From assembly GCA_046262415.1 (NCBI GenBank), contig JBHEMU010000167.1, positions 1-21,703 on the forward strand: 21,703 nucleotides of DNA. The letters run 5' to 3'. Origin of the DNA: JACDAS01 sp046262415 (GTDB lineage Bacteria > Actinomycetota > Thermoleophilia > Gaiellales > Gaiellaceae). The translations under genes were made by a program, and so were the position numbers. Shown piece after piece: positions 1 through 7,786 of this stretch (position 1 is the stretch's first letter; each line of letters opens with the position of its first letter). The notes under the pieces are model-generated. The model was not told the DNA's origin. It ran no database searches and worked only from the letters and a program-made list of their open reading frames with translations.

Positions 1-1
1 C

Positions 2-1819
2 TGCGAGGAGCTCCCCGCGAGCGCCTGTCGGGAGGCCGCCGCACAGCTGCCGGAGCTCTGCCGTGTGCACCTGGGCGCCGAGCCGGCGCGGGTCTTCGCC
101 GGTCCCAGGCGGCTGGCCGTGCTCGTCGAGGACGCCCCCGAGCGAACACCCGACGAGTGGGTGCAGGGGCCGCCGGTGGCGCTCCGCGAGCAGGCGGCGG
201 AGGGGTTCGCGCGGCGGCACGCGGTACCCGTCGGCGCCCTGGAGGAGCGCGACGGCCTCCTCGGCGTCACGCGCCCGGGTAAGCCTTTCCGCGAGGTGCT
301 GCCCGATCAGGTCGACGCGGTCGTCCGCGGGCTCGCCTTCGCCAAGCCGATGCGCTGGGACGAGAGCGGGCTCCGCTACCCCCGGCCGGTCCGGTGGCTG
401 CTCGCGAAGCTGGACTCCGAGACGGTGCTCGGCCGGACGTCGTACGGACACAGGTTCACGCACGGCGCGGTCGAGGTCCCCGCGGCAGCCGCCTACGCGC
501 AGACGCTGCGAGCGGCCGGAGTCGAGCCCGATGCCGGCGAGCGCCGGCGCGCGATCGTCGAGGGACTCGACGCGGTCGGGAGCTGGAGCGACCCGGCCGG
601 CGTGCTGGAGGAGGTCGTGCACCTCGTCGAGAGCCCATCGGTGCTGTCTGGCAGCTTCGACGAACGCTACCTGCAGCTGCCGCCGCGCGTCGTCGTCGCG
701 GCGATGCAGTCGCACCAGCGCTACTTTCCGCTCGGCGGCAACCGGTTCGCATTCGTGGCGAACGGAGGCGACCCGGAGGTGGTCCGCGCGGGCAACGAGA
801 GCGTGCTCGAGAACCGCCTCGAGGACGCCGCCTTCACGTTCGAGCGCGACGTCGCCCAGGGGATCGGGCGGCTGGGGGAACGGCTGGGCTCGATCACCTT
901 CTTCGCGGGCGCCGGCAGCTTCGCGGAGAAGACGGAGCGCCTCGTCGTCCTGGTCGAGCGGCTTGGCGGCGGCGATGCCTCGCGGGAGGCGGCCCGGCTC
1001 GCGAAGGCCGATCAGGCCTCGGAGCTCGTGCGCGAGTTCCCCGATCTCGAGGGTCACATCGGGGCCGAGTACGCGCGTCTGGCCGGGTACCCGGAGGCCG
1101 TGTGCGCCGCCGTCGACGAGCACTACCTGCCCGACTCGGCCGGAGGGCCCCTGCCGGGGACGGAGCCCGGCAAGGTGCTCGCCGCGGCGGACAAGATCGA
1201 CAGCCTCACGGTCGCCTTCGAGCTCGGGCACAGGCCGACGGGCTCGAGAGACCCCTTCGGGCTGCGCCGCGCCGCGATCGGCCTCTGCCGCCTCGCCGAC
1301 GAGGGCGCGCTCAGGATCGAGCGCGCGCAGCTTGCGGAAGGCGTCCGCGACTTCGTCGAGGAGCGGTTCGAGGGGCTGCTCGAGGTGCCGGTCGAGTGCG
1401 TCCGCGCGGCTCGCGCCTCGGCGATGCCAGATCTCGGCGGCGTCGCCGCCCTGGCGCGCTTCCTGGCTGCGCTGCCCGACGAGCAGCTCGAGCCGGTGCA
1501 CACCGTCCACATGCGCTCCGGGCGCATCGCGGCGGGCGCCGGAGCCGCCGCCGAGGTCGATCCGGCGCTACTGCACGAGCCGGCCGAGATCGAGCTCGCT
1601 CAGGCCCTGCAGCGGGTCGACACGGGTCAGGTCGCGGAGCGCCGCTTCGGGGAGGCGTTCGCCGCGGCCGCGGAGCTGGCGCCCGTCGTCGAGCGCTTCT
1701 TCGAGGACGTCCTCGTGATGGCGGAGGACTCGGCCGTCCGCGCGAACCGGCTCCGGCTGCTGCTCGACGTCCACGAGACGGTCGGCAGGCTCGGCGACCT
1801 GGCGCAGCTCCCGCGATGA
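2..1819 (+). CDS. glyS: Glycyl-tRNA synthetase beta subunit (5'-truncated by window edge)
   Basis: This is the beta subunit of the two-subunit (alpha2beta2) glycyl-tRNA synthetase, which charges tRNA-Gly in the cytoplasm. The reading frame is open from base 2 and begins inside the N-terminal family motif (CEELPAS), so only a few residues and the start codon are missing. Family landmarks follow in order: GPRRLAV, the MRWDES...RPVRWLLA block, YGHRF, MQSHQRYFPL, the HD-like central region (KADQASELVREFPDLEG...AAADKID) and the C-terminal anticodon-binding DALR-type segment ending in VRANRLRLLLDV. The visible part is 605 residues, so the full protein is somewhat shorter than the E. coli form (about 690). 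Its TGA overlaps the next ATG (ATGA), implying translational coupling. The alpha subunit glyQ would be expected just upstream. Identity is certain at family level. Confidence 0.96.
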   Translation, partial: CEELPASACREAAAQLPELCRVHLGAEPARVFAGPRRLAVLVEDAPERTPDEWVQGPPVALREQAAEGFARRHAVPVGALEERDGLLGVTRPGKPFREVLPDQVDAVVRGLAFAKPMRWDESGLRYPRPVRWLLAKLDSETVLGRTSYGHRFTHGAVEVPAAAAYAQTLRAAGVEPDAGERRRAIVEGLDAVGSWSDPAGVLEEVVHLVESPSVLSGSFDERYLQLPPRVVVAAMQSHQRYFPLGGNRFAFVANGGDPEVVRAGNESVLENRLEDAAFTFERDVAQGIGRLGERLGSITFFAGAGSFAEKTERLVVLVERLGGGDASREAARLAKADQASELVREFPDLEGHIGAEYARLAGYPEAVCAAVDEHYLPDSAGGPLPGTEPGKVLAAADKIDSLTVAFELGHRPTGSRDPFGLRRAAIGLCRLADEGALRIERAQLAEGVRDFVEERFEGLLEVPVECVRAARASAMPDLGGVAALARFLAALPDEQLEPVHTVHMRSGRIAAGAGAAAEVDPALLHEPAEIELAQALQRVDTGQVAERRFGEAFAAAAELAPVVERFFEDVLVMAEDSAVRANRLRLLLDVHETVGRLGDLAQLPR

Positions 1820-2652
1820 ACGCGCCCGTCGAGCTCCACGTGATCTCGGACTCGACGGGCGCCACCGCGGCGCGGCTCGTGCAGGCGCTCGAGGCCCAGT
1901 TCCCCGACCAGGTCTTCGAGGAGATCCGCCACCCGCGGGTCGAGACGGTCGACGACCTCCGGCTCGCCGTCGAGCGCGCGCGCGGTCGCCCGGCCGTCCT
2001 CCTCTACACGCTCGTGGACGAGGAGCTGCGGGAGCCGATGCGGGCGTTCTGCGAGAGCGCGGAGGTCCACTACTGCGACATCCTCGGCCAGCCCCTGGCG
2101 GAGGTCGCCAAGGTCTCCGGGATGGCGGCGAAGATGCGGGCGGGCGCCCGCCATCCCCTCGACTCCGCGTACTTCAAGCGCATCGCCGCGATCGAGTTCG
2201 CCGTCAAGCACGACGACGGGGTGGGGAGCGGCCTCGAGGAGGCGGACATCGTGCTCGTCGGGGTCTCGCGTACGTCGAAGACGCCGCTCTCGATGTACCT
2301 CGGCTATCAGGGCTACAAGACCGCGAACGTGCCGATCGTGCGGGGAATCGAGCCGCCGCCGGCGCTGTTTCAGATCGATCCGATCAAGATCGTCGGGCTG
2401 ACGATCGACGCGAGCCGCCTCGTCGAGATCCGCCAGGAGCGGGTCCGTCACATGCGCGCGAGCCGGCGAGCGTACGCGCAGCTGGTCGAGATCTACGAGG
2501 AGCTCGAGCAGGCCGAGGCGATCCACCGCCGGCTCGGCTGCCCCGTGCTCGAGATCACCGACCTGTCGATCGAGGAGACGGCGCACCGGATCCTGCAGCT
2601 GGTCGAGCAGCGCCGGACCGAGGCCGGGGCCGCGGCCGCAGCGAGCCCGTGA
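1816..2652 (+). CDS. Pyruvate,phosphate dikinase regulatory protein (bifunctional kinase/phosphorylase, DUF299)
   Basis: A 278-aa member of the PDRP/PpsR family. These enzymes use ADP to phosphorylate a regulatory Thr next to the catalytic His of PPDK or PEP synthase, inactivating it, and remove the phosphate by Pi-dependent phosphorolysis. Visible hallmarks are the N-terminal HVISDSTGATA segment (residues 8-18), the YCDILGQPL block (86-94), the family P-loop GVSRTSKTP (149-157), then PLSMYLGYQGYKTANVP and the C-terminal LEITDLSIEETA. Length matches the family. It starts within the glyS stop (ATGA) and ends in GTGA with the next small gene. The likely target, ppdK, lies about 1.1 kb downstream on the same strand, so PPDK rather than PEP synthase is the inferred partner. 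The symbol is left blank because ppsR and yqfL are both in use for this family. Confidence 0.94.
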   Translation: MNAPVELHVISDSTGATAARLVQALEAQFPDQVFEEIRHPRVETVDDLRLAVERARGRPAVLLYTLVDEELREPMRAFCESAEVHYCDILGQPLAEVAKVSGMAAKMRAGARHPLDSAYFKRIAAIEFAVKHDDGVGSGLEEADIVLVGVSRTSKTPLSMYLGYQGYKTANVPIVRGIEPPPALFQIDPIKIVGLTIDASRLVEIRQERVRHMRASRRAYAQLVEIYEELEQAEAIHRRLGCPVLEITDLSIEETAHRILQLVEQRRTEAGAAAAASP

Positions 2653-2807
2653 AGCCGAAGCCGCCGGTTCCGGCGTGGCGGTGGGCGATCTGGTGGACGG
2701 CGCTCGCCTTCGCGACCGTCCTCTTCTACGTGCTGCTGACGCCGCTGTGGATGGGCCTGCGGGCGCTCGCCTGGGTGGCGGAGTTCCGGGCCCGGAGGCA
2801 GCGCTGA
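2649..2807 (+). CDS. Small single-pass membrane protein (52 aa), function unknown
   Basis: This short frame starts at a GTG overlapping the preceding TGA (GTGA) and encodes 52 residues. The N-terminus is Pro/Lys-rich with tryptophans (KPKPPVPAWRWAIWW), a hydrophobic span covers about residues 13-33, and a Trp/Arg-rich amphipathic tail ends in RARRQR. The positively charged C-terminus suggests a cytoplasmic tail. I do not recognise a family. Support for a real gene is the exact 4-nt overlap with the upstream gene, a plausible transmembrane helix, and the in-frame stop that itself overlaps the probable start of the MOSC gene. The evidence is positional and compositional only, so it could be a chance frame in GC-rich DNA. 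Confidence 0.6.
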   Translation: MKPKPPVPAWRWAIWWTALAFATVLFYVLLTPLWMGLRALAWVAEFRARRQR

Positions 2808-3595
2808 CCTCCCGCGGGGGCCGTCAGGAGCCTGCGGCGGTAGGGGCGCGAGTCGCCTGGATCTCGGTCGCGCCGGTGAAGGGCCTTGCACTCGTCGCGC
2901 GGGAGGAGGTCGAGCTGGAGCCGGCCGGCGTGCGCGAGAACCGCCGTTTCTACGTGCTCGACGGGGATGGGCGGATGGTGAACGGCAAGCGGCTCGGCCG
3001 GCTCGTTCAGGTAGTTCCGGATTACGACGAGGAGGAGGGGCGGCTGGCGCTGCGGTTCCCCGGCGGCGACATCGTGGAGGGACGAGTGCGGACGGCCGGG
3101 GCCGTCGACTCGAGCTTCTACGGCCGGCCCGTGGAGGGACGCCTTGTCGAGGGCCCCTGGGCGGAGGCGCTGTCGGCCTTCGCCGGTCGCCCCCTGCGGC
3201 TCGTGCGGGTCGAGGCGGCCGGAGGCGGGCTCGATCGCGGCAGCGGCGCGGGCGTCTCGCTCGTCTCCCTGGCGTCGCTCGGGGCGCTCGCGGCGGCCGC
3301 CGGCGCCTCCGCGCCGGTGGACGGCAGACGGTTCCGCATGCTGTTCGGGCTGGACGGTCTCGCCGCCCACGAGGAGGACTCGTGGCTCGGACGCCGGGTC
3401 CGGGTCGGCGAGGCGATCGTCTCGCTGCGCGCACGGACCGGGCGCTGTGCGGTAACGACGCAGAACCCCGAGACGGGCGAGCCCGACCTCGACACGCTCC
3501 GCGCCATCGGCGCCTACCGGGCCGGGGTCCACTCCGAGGAGCCGCTCCGTTCGGCGTGTGGGGCGACGTCGCCAGGCCCGGCCGTGTCCGGGTAG
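2804..3595 (+). CDS. MOSC domain-containing protein
   Basis: A 263-aa protein (from the start chosen here) with an N-terminal MOSC beta-barrel (about residues 17-105, beginning VAWISVAPVKG) and a C-terminal MOSC domain (about 115-245). The family-typical GRCAVTTQNPETGE (213-226) carries the conserved Cys215, and LRAIGAYR follows. MOSC proteins of the YcbX/MOCS C-terminal type handle molybdenum-cofactor-linked sulfur or N-hydroxylated substrates; the substrate here is unknown. The start is uncertain. No ATG/GTG/TTG lies between GTG 2747, which is deep inside the upstream small gene, and GTG 2876, which would remove the first beta strand. CTG 2804 lies 5 nt after a perfect GGAGG (2794-2798) and overlaps the preceding TGA as CTGA, matching the two upstream 4-nt overlaps. 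The frame is also open from GTG 2675. Confidence 0.85.
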   Translation: MTSRGGRQEPAAVGARVAWISVAPVKGLALVAREEVELEPAGVRENRRFYVLDGDGRMVNGKRLGRLVQVVPDYDEEEGRLALRFPGGDIVEGRVRTAGAVDSSFYGRPVEGRLVEGPWAEALSAFAGRPLRLVRVEAAGGGLDRGSGAGVSLVSLASLGALAAAAGASAPVDGRRFRMLFGLDGLAAHEEDSWLGRRVRVGEAIVSLRARTGRCAVTTQNPETGEPDLDTLRAIGAYRAGVHSEEPLRSACGATSPGPAVSG

Positions 3596-3735
3596 GCGAC
3601 CCCGCCGTGGGGGAGACGTAGGGCGAATCGTCACTCCTTCGGCACTTCCCCGCGCGCTCCGGGCTCGCTCGAGCCGGGTAGGCTCGCAGCGGGGAGGAGG
3701 ACGGGCTACCTGGGGCTTGTCCCCGCGAGACCTGT

Positions 3736-3761
3736 CCGAACCCGGCTTCCGGGGGGTTCGG
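3736..3761 (+). promoter_or_regulatory. Hairpin in the leader upstream of ppdK
   Basis: An 8-bp perfect inverted repeat, CCGAACCC (3736-3743) and GGGTTCGG (3754-3761), with a 10-nt loop lies 27 nt before the ppdK GTG. The 193-nt gap between MOSC and ppdK also holds a 6-bp hairpin (GGCTCG/CGAGCC, 3662-3675), a -10-like TAGGCT (3679-3684) and a GGAGGAGG not followed by a start codon. No T-tract follows the hairpin, so it is as likely a leader structure as a terminator. I see no recognisable riboswitch. Confidence 0.3.
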
Positions 3762-3788
3762 CACGCCGGGCATGGGAAGATTCAGCCC

Positions 3789-6398
3789 GTGATCGAAGCG
3801 ACGCGCTACGTCTACGACTTCGACGAGCCCTCCGACGGAGGGAAGACCCTGCTCGGAGGCAAGGGCGCGGGGCTCGCCGAGATGACCGCCCTCGGAGTCC
3901 CGGTCCCGGCCGGCTTCACGATCACGACGGACGCCTGCCGCGCCTACATGGCGGCCGGCAGCCGGCTCCCGGACGGGCTGGAGGCGGAGGTGGACGAGCA
4001 TTTGCGCGCCCTCGAGGCGAAGACCGGCAAGCGGTTCGGCGATCCGAACGACCCGCTCCTCGTGTCCGTGCGTTCGGGTGCGGCCGTCTCGATGCCGGGG
4101 ATGATGGACACGATCCTCAACCTCGGCCTGAACGACGAGGCCGTGGCGGGCCTCGCCGCCGCGACCGGCAACCCGCGATTTGCCTACGACTCGTATCGCC
4201 GCCTGATCCAGATGTACGGCGAGGTCGTCGAGGGCATCGACGGACACCGCTTCGAGCAGGAGCTCGCGGCCGTGAAGCGCGCCCGCGGCGTGTCCCAGGA
4301 CGTCGACCTCGACGCCGACGACCTCCGGGACCTCGTCGACACCTACAAGCGCATCTACGAGCAGGAGACCCGACGTCCCTTCGCCCAGGACCCGCGCGAG
4401 CAGCTGACGCGCGCGATCCGGGCCGTCTTCGACTCCTGGGAGACGCCGCGGGCCCAGGTCTACCGGCACGCGCACGACATCCCGGACGAGCTCGGCACTG
4501 CGGTCAACGTCGTCCAGATGGTGTTCGGCAACAAGGGCGAGGGGTCGGGCACGGGCGTCTGCTTCACGCGGGATCCCTCGACGGGCGAGAGCGGCCTCTA
4601 CGGGGAGTTCCTCGCCAACGCCCAGGGCGAGGACGTCGTCGCCGGCATCCGCACGCCCGAGCCGCTCGCGCGCATGCGCGAGCACCTGCCCGCAGCGTTC
4701 GACCAGCTGCTCGACACGATGCGCCGCCTGGAGGAGCACTACCGCGACATGCAGGACATCGAGTTCACCGTCGAGGACGGGACCCTCTACCTGCTCCAGA
4801 CCCGCAGCGCCAAGCGCACGGCCGCCGCGGCGCTCAAGTGCTCCGTGAGCATGGTCGACGAGGGGCTGATCAGCCGCGAGGAGGCCGTCGCCCGCATCGA
4901 CCCCGGCCAGCTCGACCAGCTGCTCCATCCGATGATCGATCCGTCCGCGGACGTCGAGGTCGTCGCGAAGGGCCTGAACGCCTCGCCGGGTGCAGCGTCC
5001 GGCGCGGTCGTCCTCGATGCCGACACGGCCGAGGAGCGGGGCCGCGACGGGGAGCCGGTGATCCTCGTCCGCTGGGAGACCACCCCCGACGACTTCCACG
5101 GGATGCTCCACGCCGCGGGGATCCTCACCGCGCACGGCGGGCTGACCTCGCACGCGGCCGTGGTCGCGCGCGGCATGGGCACGCCCTGCGTCACGGGCTG
5201 CGAGGAGCTCACGGTCGACCTCGCCGCCCGGACGGCGAAGCTCGCCGGGCACGAGCTCCGCGAGGGCGACCTGCTCACGATCGACGGGGGCACGGGGGAG
5301 GTGATCGTCGGCGAGGTGCCGCTCGTCCCGCCCAGGATCAACGAGGACTTCCAGACGATCCTCGAGTGGGCCGACGAGCTGCGCCGCCTGCGGGTGCGGG
5401 CGAACGCCGACACGCCCGGCGAGGCGGCGAAGGCGCGCGAGTTCGGCGCCGAGGGGATCGGCCTCTGCAGGACGGAGCACATGTTCCGCGAGGACGACCG
5501 CCTGCCCCTCGTCCGCGAGATGATCCTCGCCCGCGACGAGGAGGGCCGCCGCGCCGTTCTCGACCGCCTCCTGCCGATCCAGCAGGCCGACTTCGAGGGG
5601 ATCTTCGAGGCGATGGCGGGCCTGCCGGTGACGATCCGCCTCCTCGACTGGCCGCTGCACGAGTTCCTGCCCGCGCTCGAGGACACGGCCGACGAGGCGA
5701 TCCGCGAGCGGATCTGCGCGCTCCACGAGGCGAACCCGATGCTGGGCTGGCGCGCCTGCCGCCTCGGCCTGCTCCATCCGGAGATCTACGAGATGCAGGT
5801 GCGCGCGATCGTCCGCGCCGCGCTCGCCGTCCGCGAGCGCACGGGTGAGGCACCGCTCGTGGAGATCATGCACCCGCTGGTGGCCTTCGGCGAGGAGCTC
5901 GCCCGCCTGCGCGACCTGACCGTCGAGACGGCGGCCGAGGAGGGCACGCTGGAGTACCTCGTCGGCACGATGATCGAGCTGCCGCGGGCGTGCATCCGGG
6001 CCGACGAGATCGCCGAGCACGCCGACTTCTTCTCCTTCGGCACGAACGACCTGACGCAGACCGCGCTCGGGCTCTCGCGTGACGACGCCGGCCGCTTCCT
6101 CGCGCCGTACCTGGAGCTCGGCATCCTCGAGCGCGACCCCTTCGAGACGATCGACCGGGAGGGGGTGGGCGACCTGATGCGGATCGCCGTCGAGCGGGGG
6201 CGGAGCGTCAAGCCCGACCTCAAGCTCGGGATCTGCGGCGAGCACGGGGGAGAGGCGGCGTCGGTCGCGTTCTGCCACGAGCTCGGCCTCGAGTACGTCT
6301 CGTGCTCCGCCTTCCGCGTGCCGCTCGCGAGGCTCGCGGCGGCCCAGGCGGCGCTCGCGGAGAGCGGAGCGGCGGAGTACGTCACCGCCGGCGGATAG
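3789..6398 (+). CDS. ppdK: Pyruvate, phosphate dikinase
   Basis: An 869-aa PPDK that interconverts ATP + pyruvate + Pi and AMP + PEP + PPi in the cytoplasm. The N-terminal nucleotide-binding domain starts with the typical LLGGKGAGLAEM and contains VSVRSGAAVSMPGMMDT. The central phosphohistidine domain carries AHGGLTSHAAVVARGMG: His455 is the swivelling phospho-carrier, and Thr453, two residues before it, is the position targeted by PPDK regulatory proteins. The C-terminal PEP/pyruvate TIM-barrel domain has GLCRTEHMF, the FFSFGTNDLTQT block and GICGEHGGE with catalytic Cys816. GTG 3789 was chosen because homology begins right there (IEATRYVYDFDEP); the frame is open further upstream but reads noncoding-like sequence. 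One oddity is RLLDWPLHEFLP, where the family usually has RLLDPPLHEFLP. The cognate regulator is upstream. Confidence 0.96.
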   Translation: MIEATRYVYDFDEPSDGGKTLLGGKGAGLAEMTALGVPVPAGFTITTDACRAYMAAGSRLPDGLEAEVDEHLRALEAKTGKRFGDPNDPLLVSVRSGAAVSMPGMMDTILNLGLNDEAVAGLAAATGNPRFAYDSYRRLIQMYGEVVEGIDGHRFEQELAAVKRARGVSQDVDLDADDLRDLVDTYKRIYEQETRRPFAQDPREQLTRAIRAVFDSWETPRAQVYRHAHDIPDELGTAVNVVQMVFGNKGEGSGTGVCFTRDPSTGESGLYGEFLANAQGEDVVAGIRTPEPLARMREHLPAAFDQLLDTMRRLEEHYRDMQDIEFTVEDGTLYLLQTRSAKRTAAAALKCSVSMVDEGLISREEAVARIDPGQLDQLLHPMIDPSADVEVVAKGLNASPGAASGAVVLDADTAEERGRDGEPVILVRWETTPDDFHGMLHAAGILTAHGGLTSHAAVVARGMGTPCVTGCEELTVDLAARTAKLAGHELREGDLLTIDGGTGEVIVGEVPLVPPRINEDFQTILEWADELRRLRVRANADTPGEAAKAREFGAEGIGLCRTEHMFREDDRLPLVREMILARDEEGRRAVLDRLLPIQQADFEGIFEAMAGLPVTIRLLDWPLHEFLPALEDTADEAIRERICALHEANPMLGWRACRLGLLHPEIYEMQVRAIVRAALAVRERTGEAPLVEIMHPLVAFGEELARLRDLTVETAAEEGTLEYLVGTMIELPRACIRADEIAEHADFFSFGTNDLTQTALGLSRDDAGRFLAPYLELGILERDPFETIDREGVGDLMRIAVERGRSVKPDLKLGICGEHGGEAASVAFCHELGLEYVSCSAFRVPLARLAAAQAALAESGAAEYVTAGG

Positions 6399-6564
6399 CA
6401 CCGGCGCGAGTCCCGTAGGCACGACGGCGGTCCGGCCGTCGCCTGCGATCGACCTCGCCCCGCCCGACACGCCCAACCTCGTCGACCGCCCCGAGCTCGC
6501 GGCCGCGAGAGGCGTCGGGCGGAACACGCTGGAGACGATCCTCTTCCGGGGCGTCTCCACCCCC

Positions 6565-7743
6565 GTGGCGCTCGTCTTCGTCGTGCTCCAGAGCCGGCTG
6601 CTCGAGCCCGAGGGCCGCGGGGAGTTCGTGGTCGTCGTGCTCGGGGCGACGATCGTCTCGCGCCTGCTCGGCCAGCTCGGGGTGGCCGTCACGAGCTGGC
6701 GCGGCCGCTCGGACCTGCCCGTCCGCGCACTGACGCACCGGGCGCTCGTACTCGGGGCCGCGCTGGCGCTGGCCGGCGCGCCGCTGATGGTGTCGGTCAG
6801 CGCTCTCTCCGGCCAGGTCGGCTGGACGGCGGCGTCGATCGGCGCGGCCGGAATCCTGCCCAACGTCGTCTGGCAGGCGCTCTCGGGCGTCCTGCTGGGC
6901 GAGGCGCGGCTGCGCCTGTGGAACGCGATCCAGCTGGCTCCCCCGGTGCTGGCGCTCGCGGCGCTCCTCGTCCTCGTCCAAGGGCTCGACACCGGCGTTC
7001 CGGGGGCACTCGCCGGCTGGTCGCTCGCCCAGGCCCTGACCGCCGGCTTCGCGCTCGTCGCCGCGCGGGACCTCTGGTGGCCTCCCGCCGTCCCCAGCCC
7101 GGCAGACGCGGCCTCGCGCGCGATCGCGCGGCTTGCGCTCGTGATGGGCGCCGTCCAGATTCTCAACCTGATCAGCTACCGCGCCGAGGTGTTCGTGCTC
7201 GGCCGCGAGGCCGGGAACGCAGGCGTCGGCGTCTACTCGATCGCCTTCCAGGCCGTGGAGTCGATGTGGCTCGTGCCCGCGGCGATCGCGACAGCCGTCA
7301 CGGCGCCGGCGATCGCCGCGCGGGCAGACCGCGATGCAGCCCGCCTCGTGGCCCGATCGTCGCTCCGGGCGCTGGTCCTCGCCGGGGGCGTGGCCGCGGC
7401 CGTCGGAGCGGGCGCACCCTGGCTCGTCCCGGCGGTGTTCGGCTCGGATTTCGACGGGGCCGTGCGGCCGCTCGCCCTCCTCCTGCCGGGCGTGGTCGCC
7501 TACGCGCCGGTGACCGTGCTGGTCGTCTACCTCTCGATCCGGAGGGCGCGCCCCTGGTTGAGCCTGGCCGTCTCGGCAGTCGCGGGGGTCCTGACGGTGG
7601 CGGCGGCGGTCGTGCTCGTGCCGAGCCACGGCGCGTCGGGCGCCGCCGTGGCGAGCTCGATCGGCTACGGCGCCGGGGCGCTCGTGGCGTGGTTCTTCTT
7701 CCTCTGGCTCTCGCGGCGACCCTTAGACTCGCGGGTGCCGTGA
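6565..7743 (+). CDS. Polytopic membrane protein of the polysaccharide flippase (MOP/MATE-like) type; N-terminus uncertain
   Basis: A strongly hydrophobic protein of at least 392 aa with about 11-12 predicted membrane segments and the flippase signature near its start (LQSRLLEPEGRGEFVVVVLG, compare 'LLGPEGFG'). This resembles lipopolysaccharide/teichoic-acid/lipid II exporters (Wzx or MurJ-like families), which flip lipid-linked saccharides; the substrate cannot be told. GTG 6565 is the first canonical start, but it falls in the middle of the first membrane helix. The frame is open and protein-like upstream, back to about 6397 (AARGVGRNTLETILFRGVS reads like the usual cytoplasmic lead-in), yet holds no ATG/GTG/TTG. 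The true start is therefore unresolved: a CTG such as 6529, another codon, or a sequence error. The gene follows ppdK by at most 166 nt. A glycan gene neighbourhood is absent. Confidence 0.8.
   Translation: MALVFVVLQSRLLEPEGRGEFVVVVLGATIVSRLLGQLGVAVTSWRGRSDLPVRALTHRALVLGAALALAGAPLMVSVSALSGQVGWTAASIGAAGILPNVVWQALSGVLLGEARLRLWNAIQLAPPVLALAALLVLVQGLDTGVPGALAGWSLAQALTAGFALVAARDLWWPPAVPSPADAASRAIARLALVMGAVQILNLISYRAEVFVLGREAGNAGVGVYSIAFQAVESMWLVPAAIATAVTAPAIAARADRDAARLVARSSLRALVLAGGVAAAVGAGAPWLVPAVFGSDFDGAVRPLALLLPGVVAYAPVTVLVVYLSIRRARPWLSLAVSAVAGVLTVAAAVVLVPSHGASGAAVASSIGYGAGALVAWFFFLWLSRRPLDSRVP
7724..7729 (+). promoter_or_regulatory. Possible -10 element for the SPFH-nfeD pair
   Basis: TAGACT matches the TAnnnT actinobacterial -10 pattern and lies 57 nt upstream of the SPFH gene ATG, inside the 3' end of the flippase gene. 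No clear -35 is visible. The SPFH gene itself has a good GGAGG (7773-7777) 9 nt before its ATG, so an ordinary leader is expected. Confidence 0.3.
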
Positions 7744-7786
7744 GCTTCACGGAGTCTCGTTTCCCCCGCGCCGGAGGTCTCGCCCC

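Noticed and set aside
394..2652. 752-codon plus-strand frame across glyS
   Set aside because: Only its last 278 codons are real (the PPDK regulator). The rest is an Arg-rich shadow of glyS in another frame.
3596..3788. Riboswitch ahead of ppdK
   Set aside because: Two simple hairpins are present but no conserved riboswitch core that I can recognise.
2493..7166. 1557-codon open frame on the minus strand opposite the regulator, MOSC, ppdK and flippase genes
   Set aside because: It is antisense to well-recognised genes, low-complexity (Arg/Ala/Gly/Asp-rich), and matches no family. Long antisense frames are expected at about 72% G+C.
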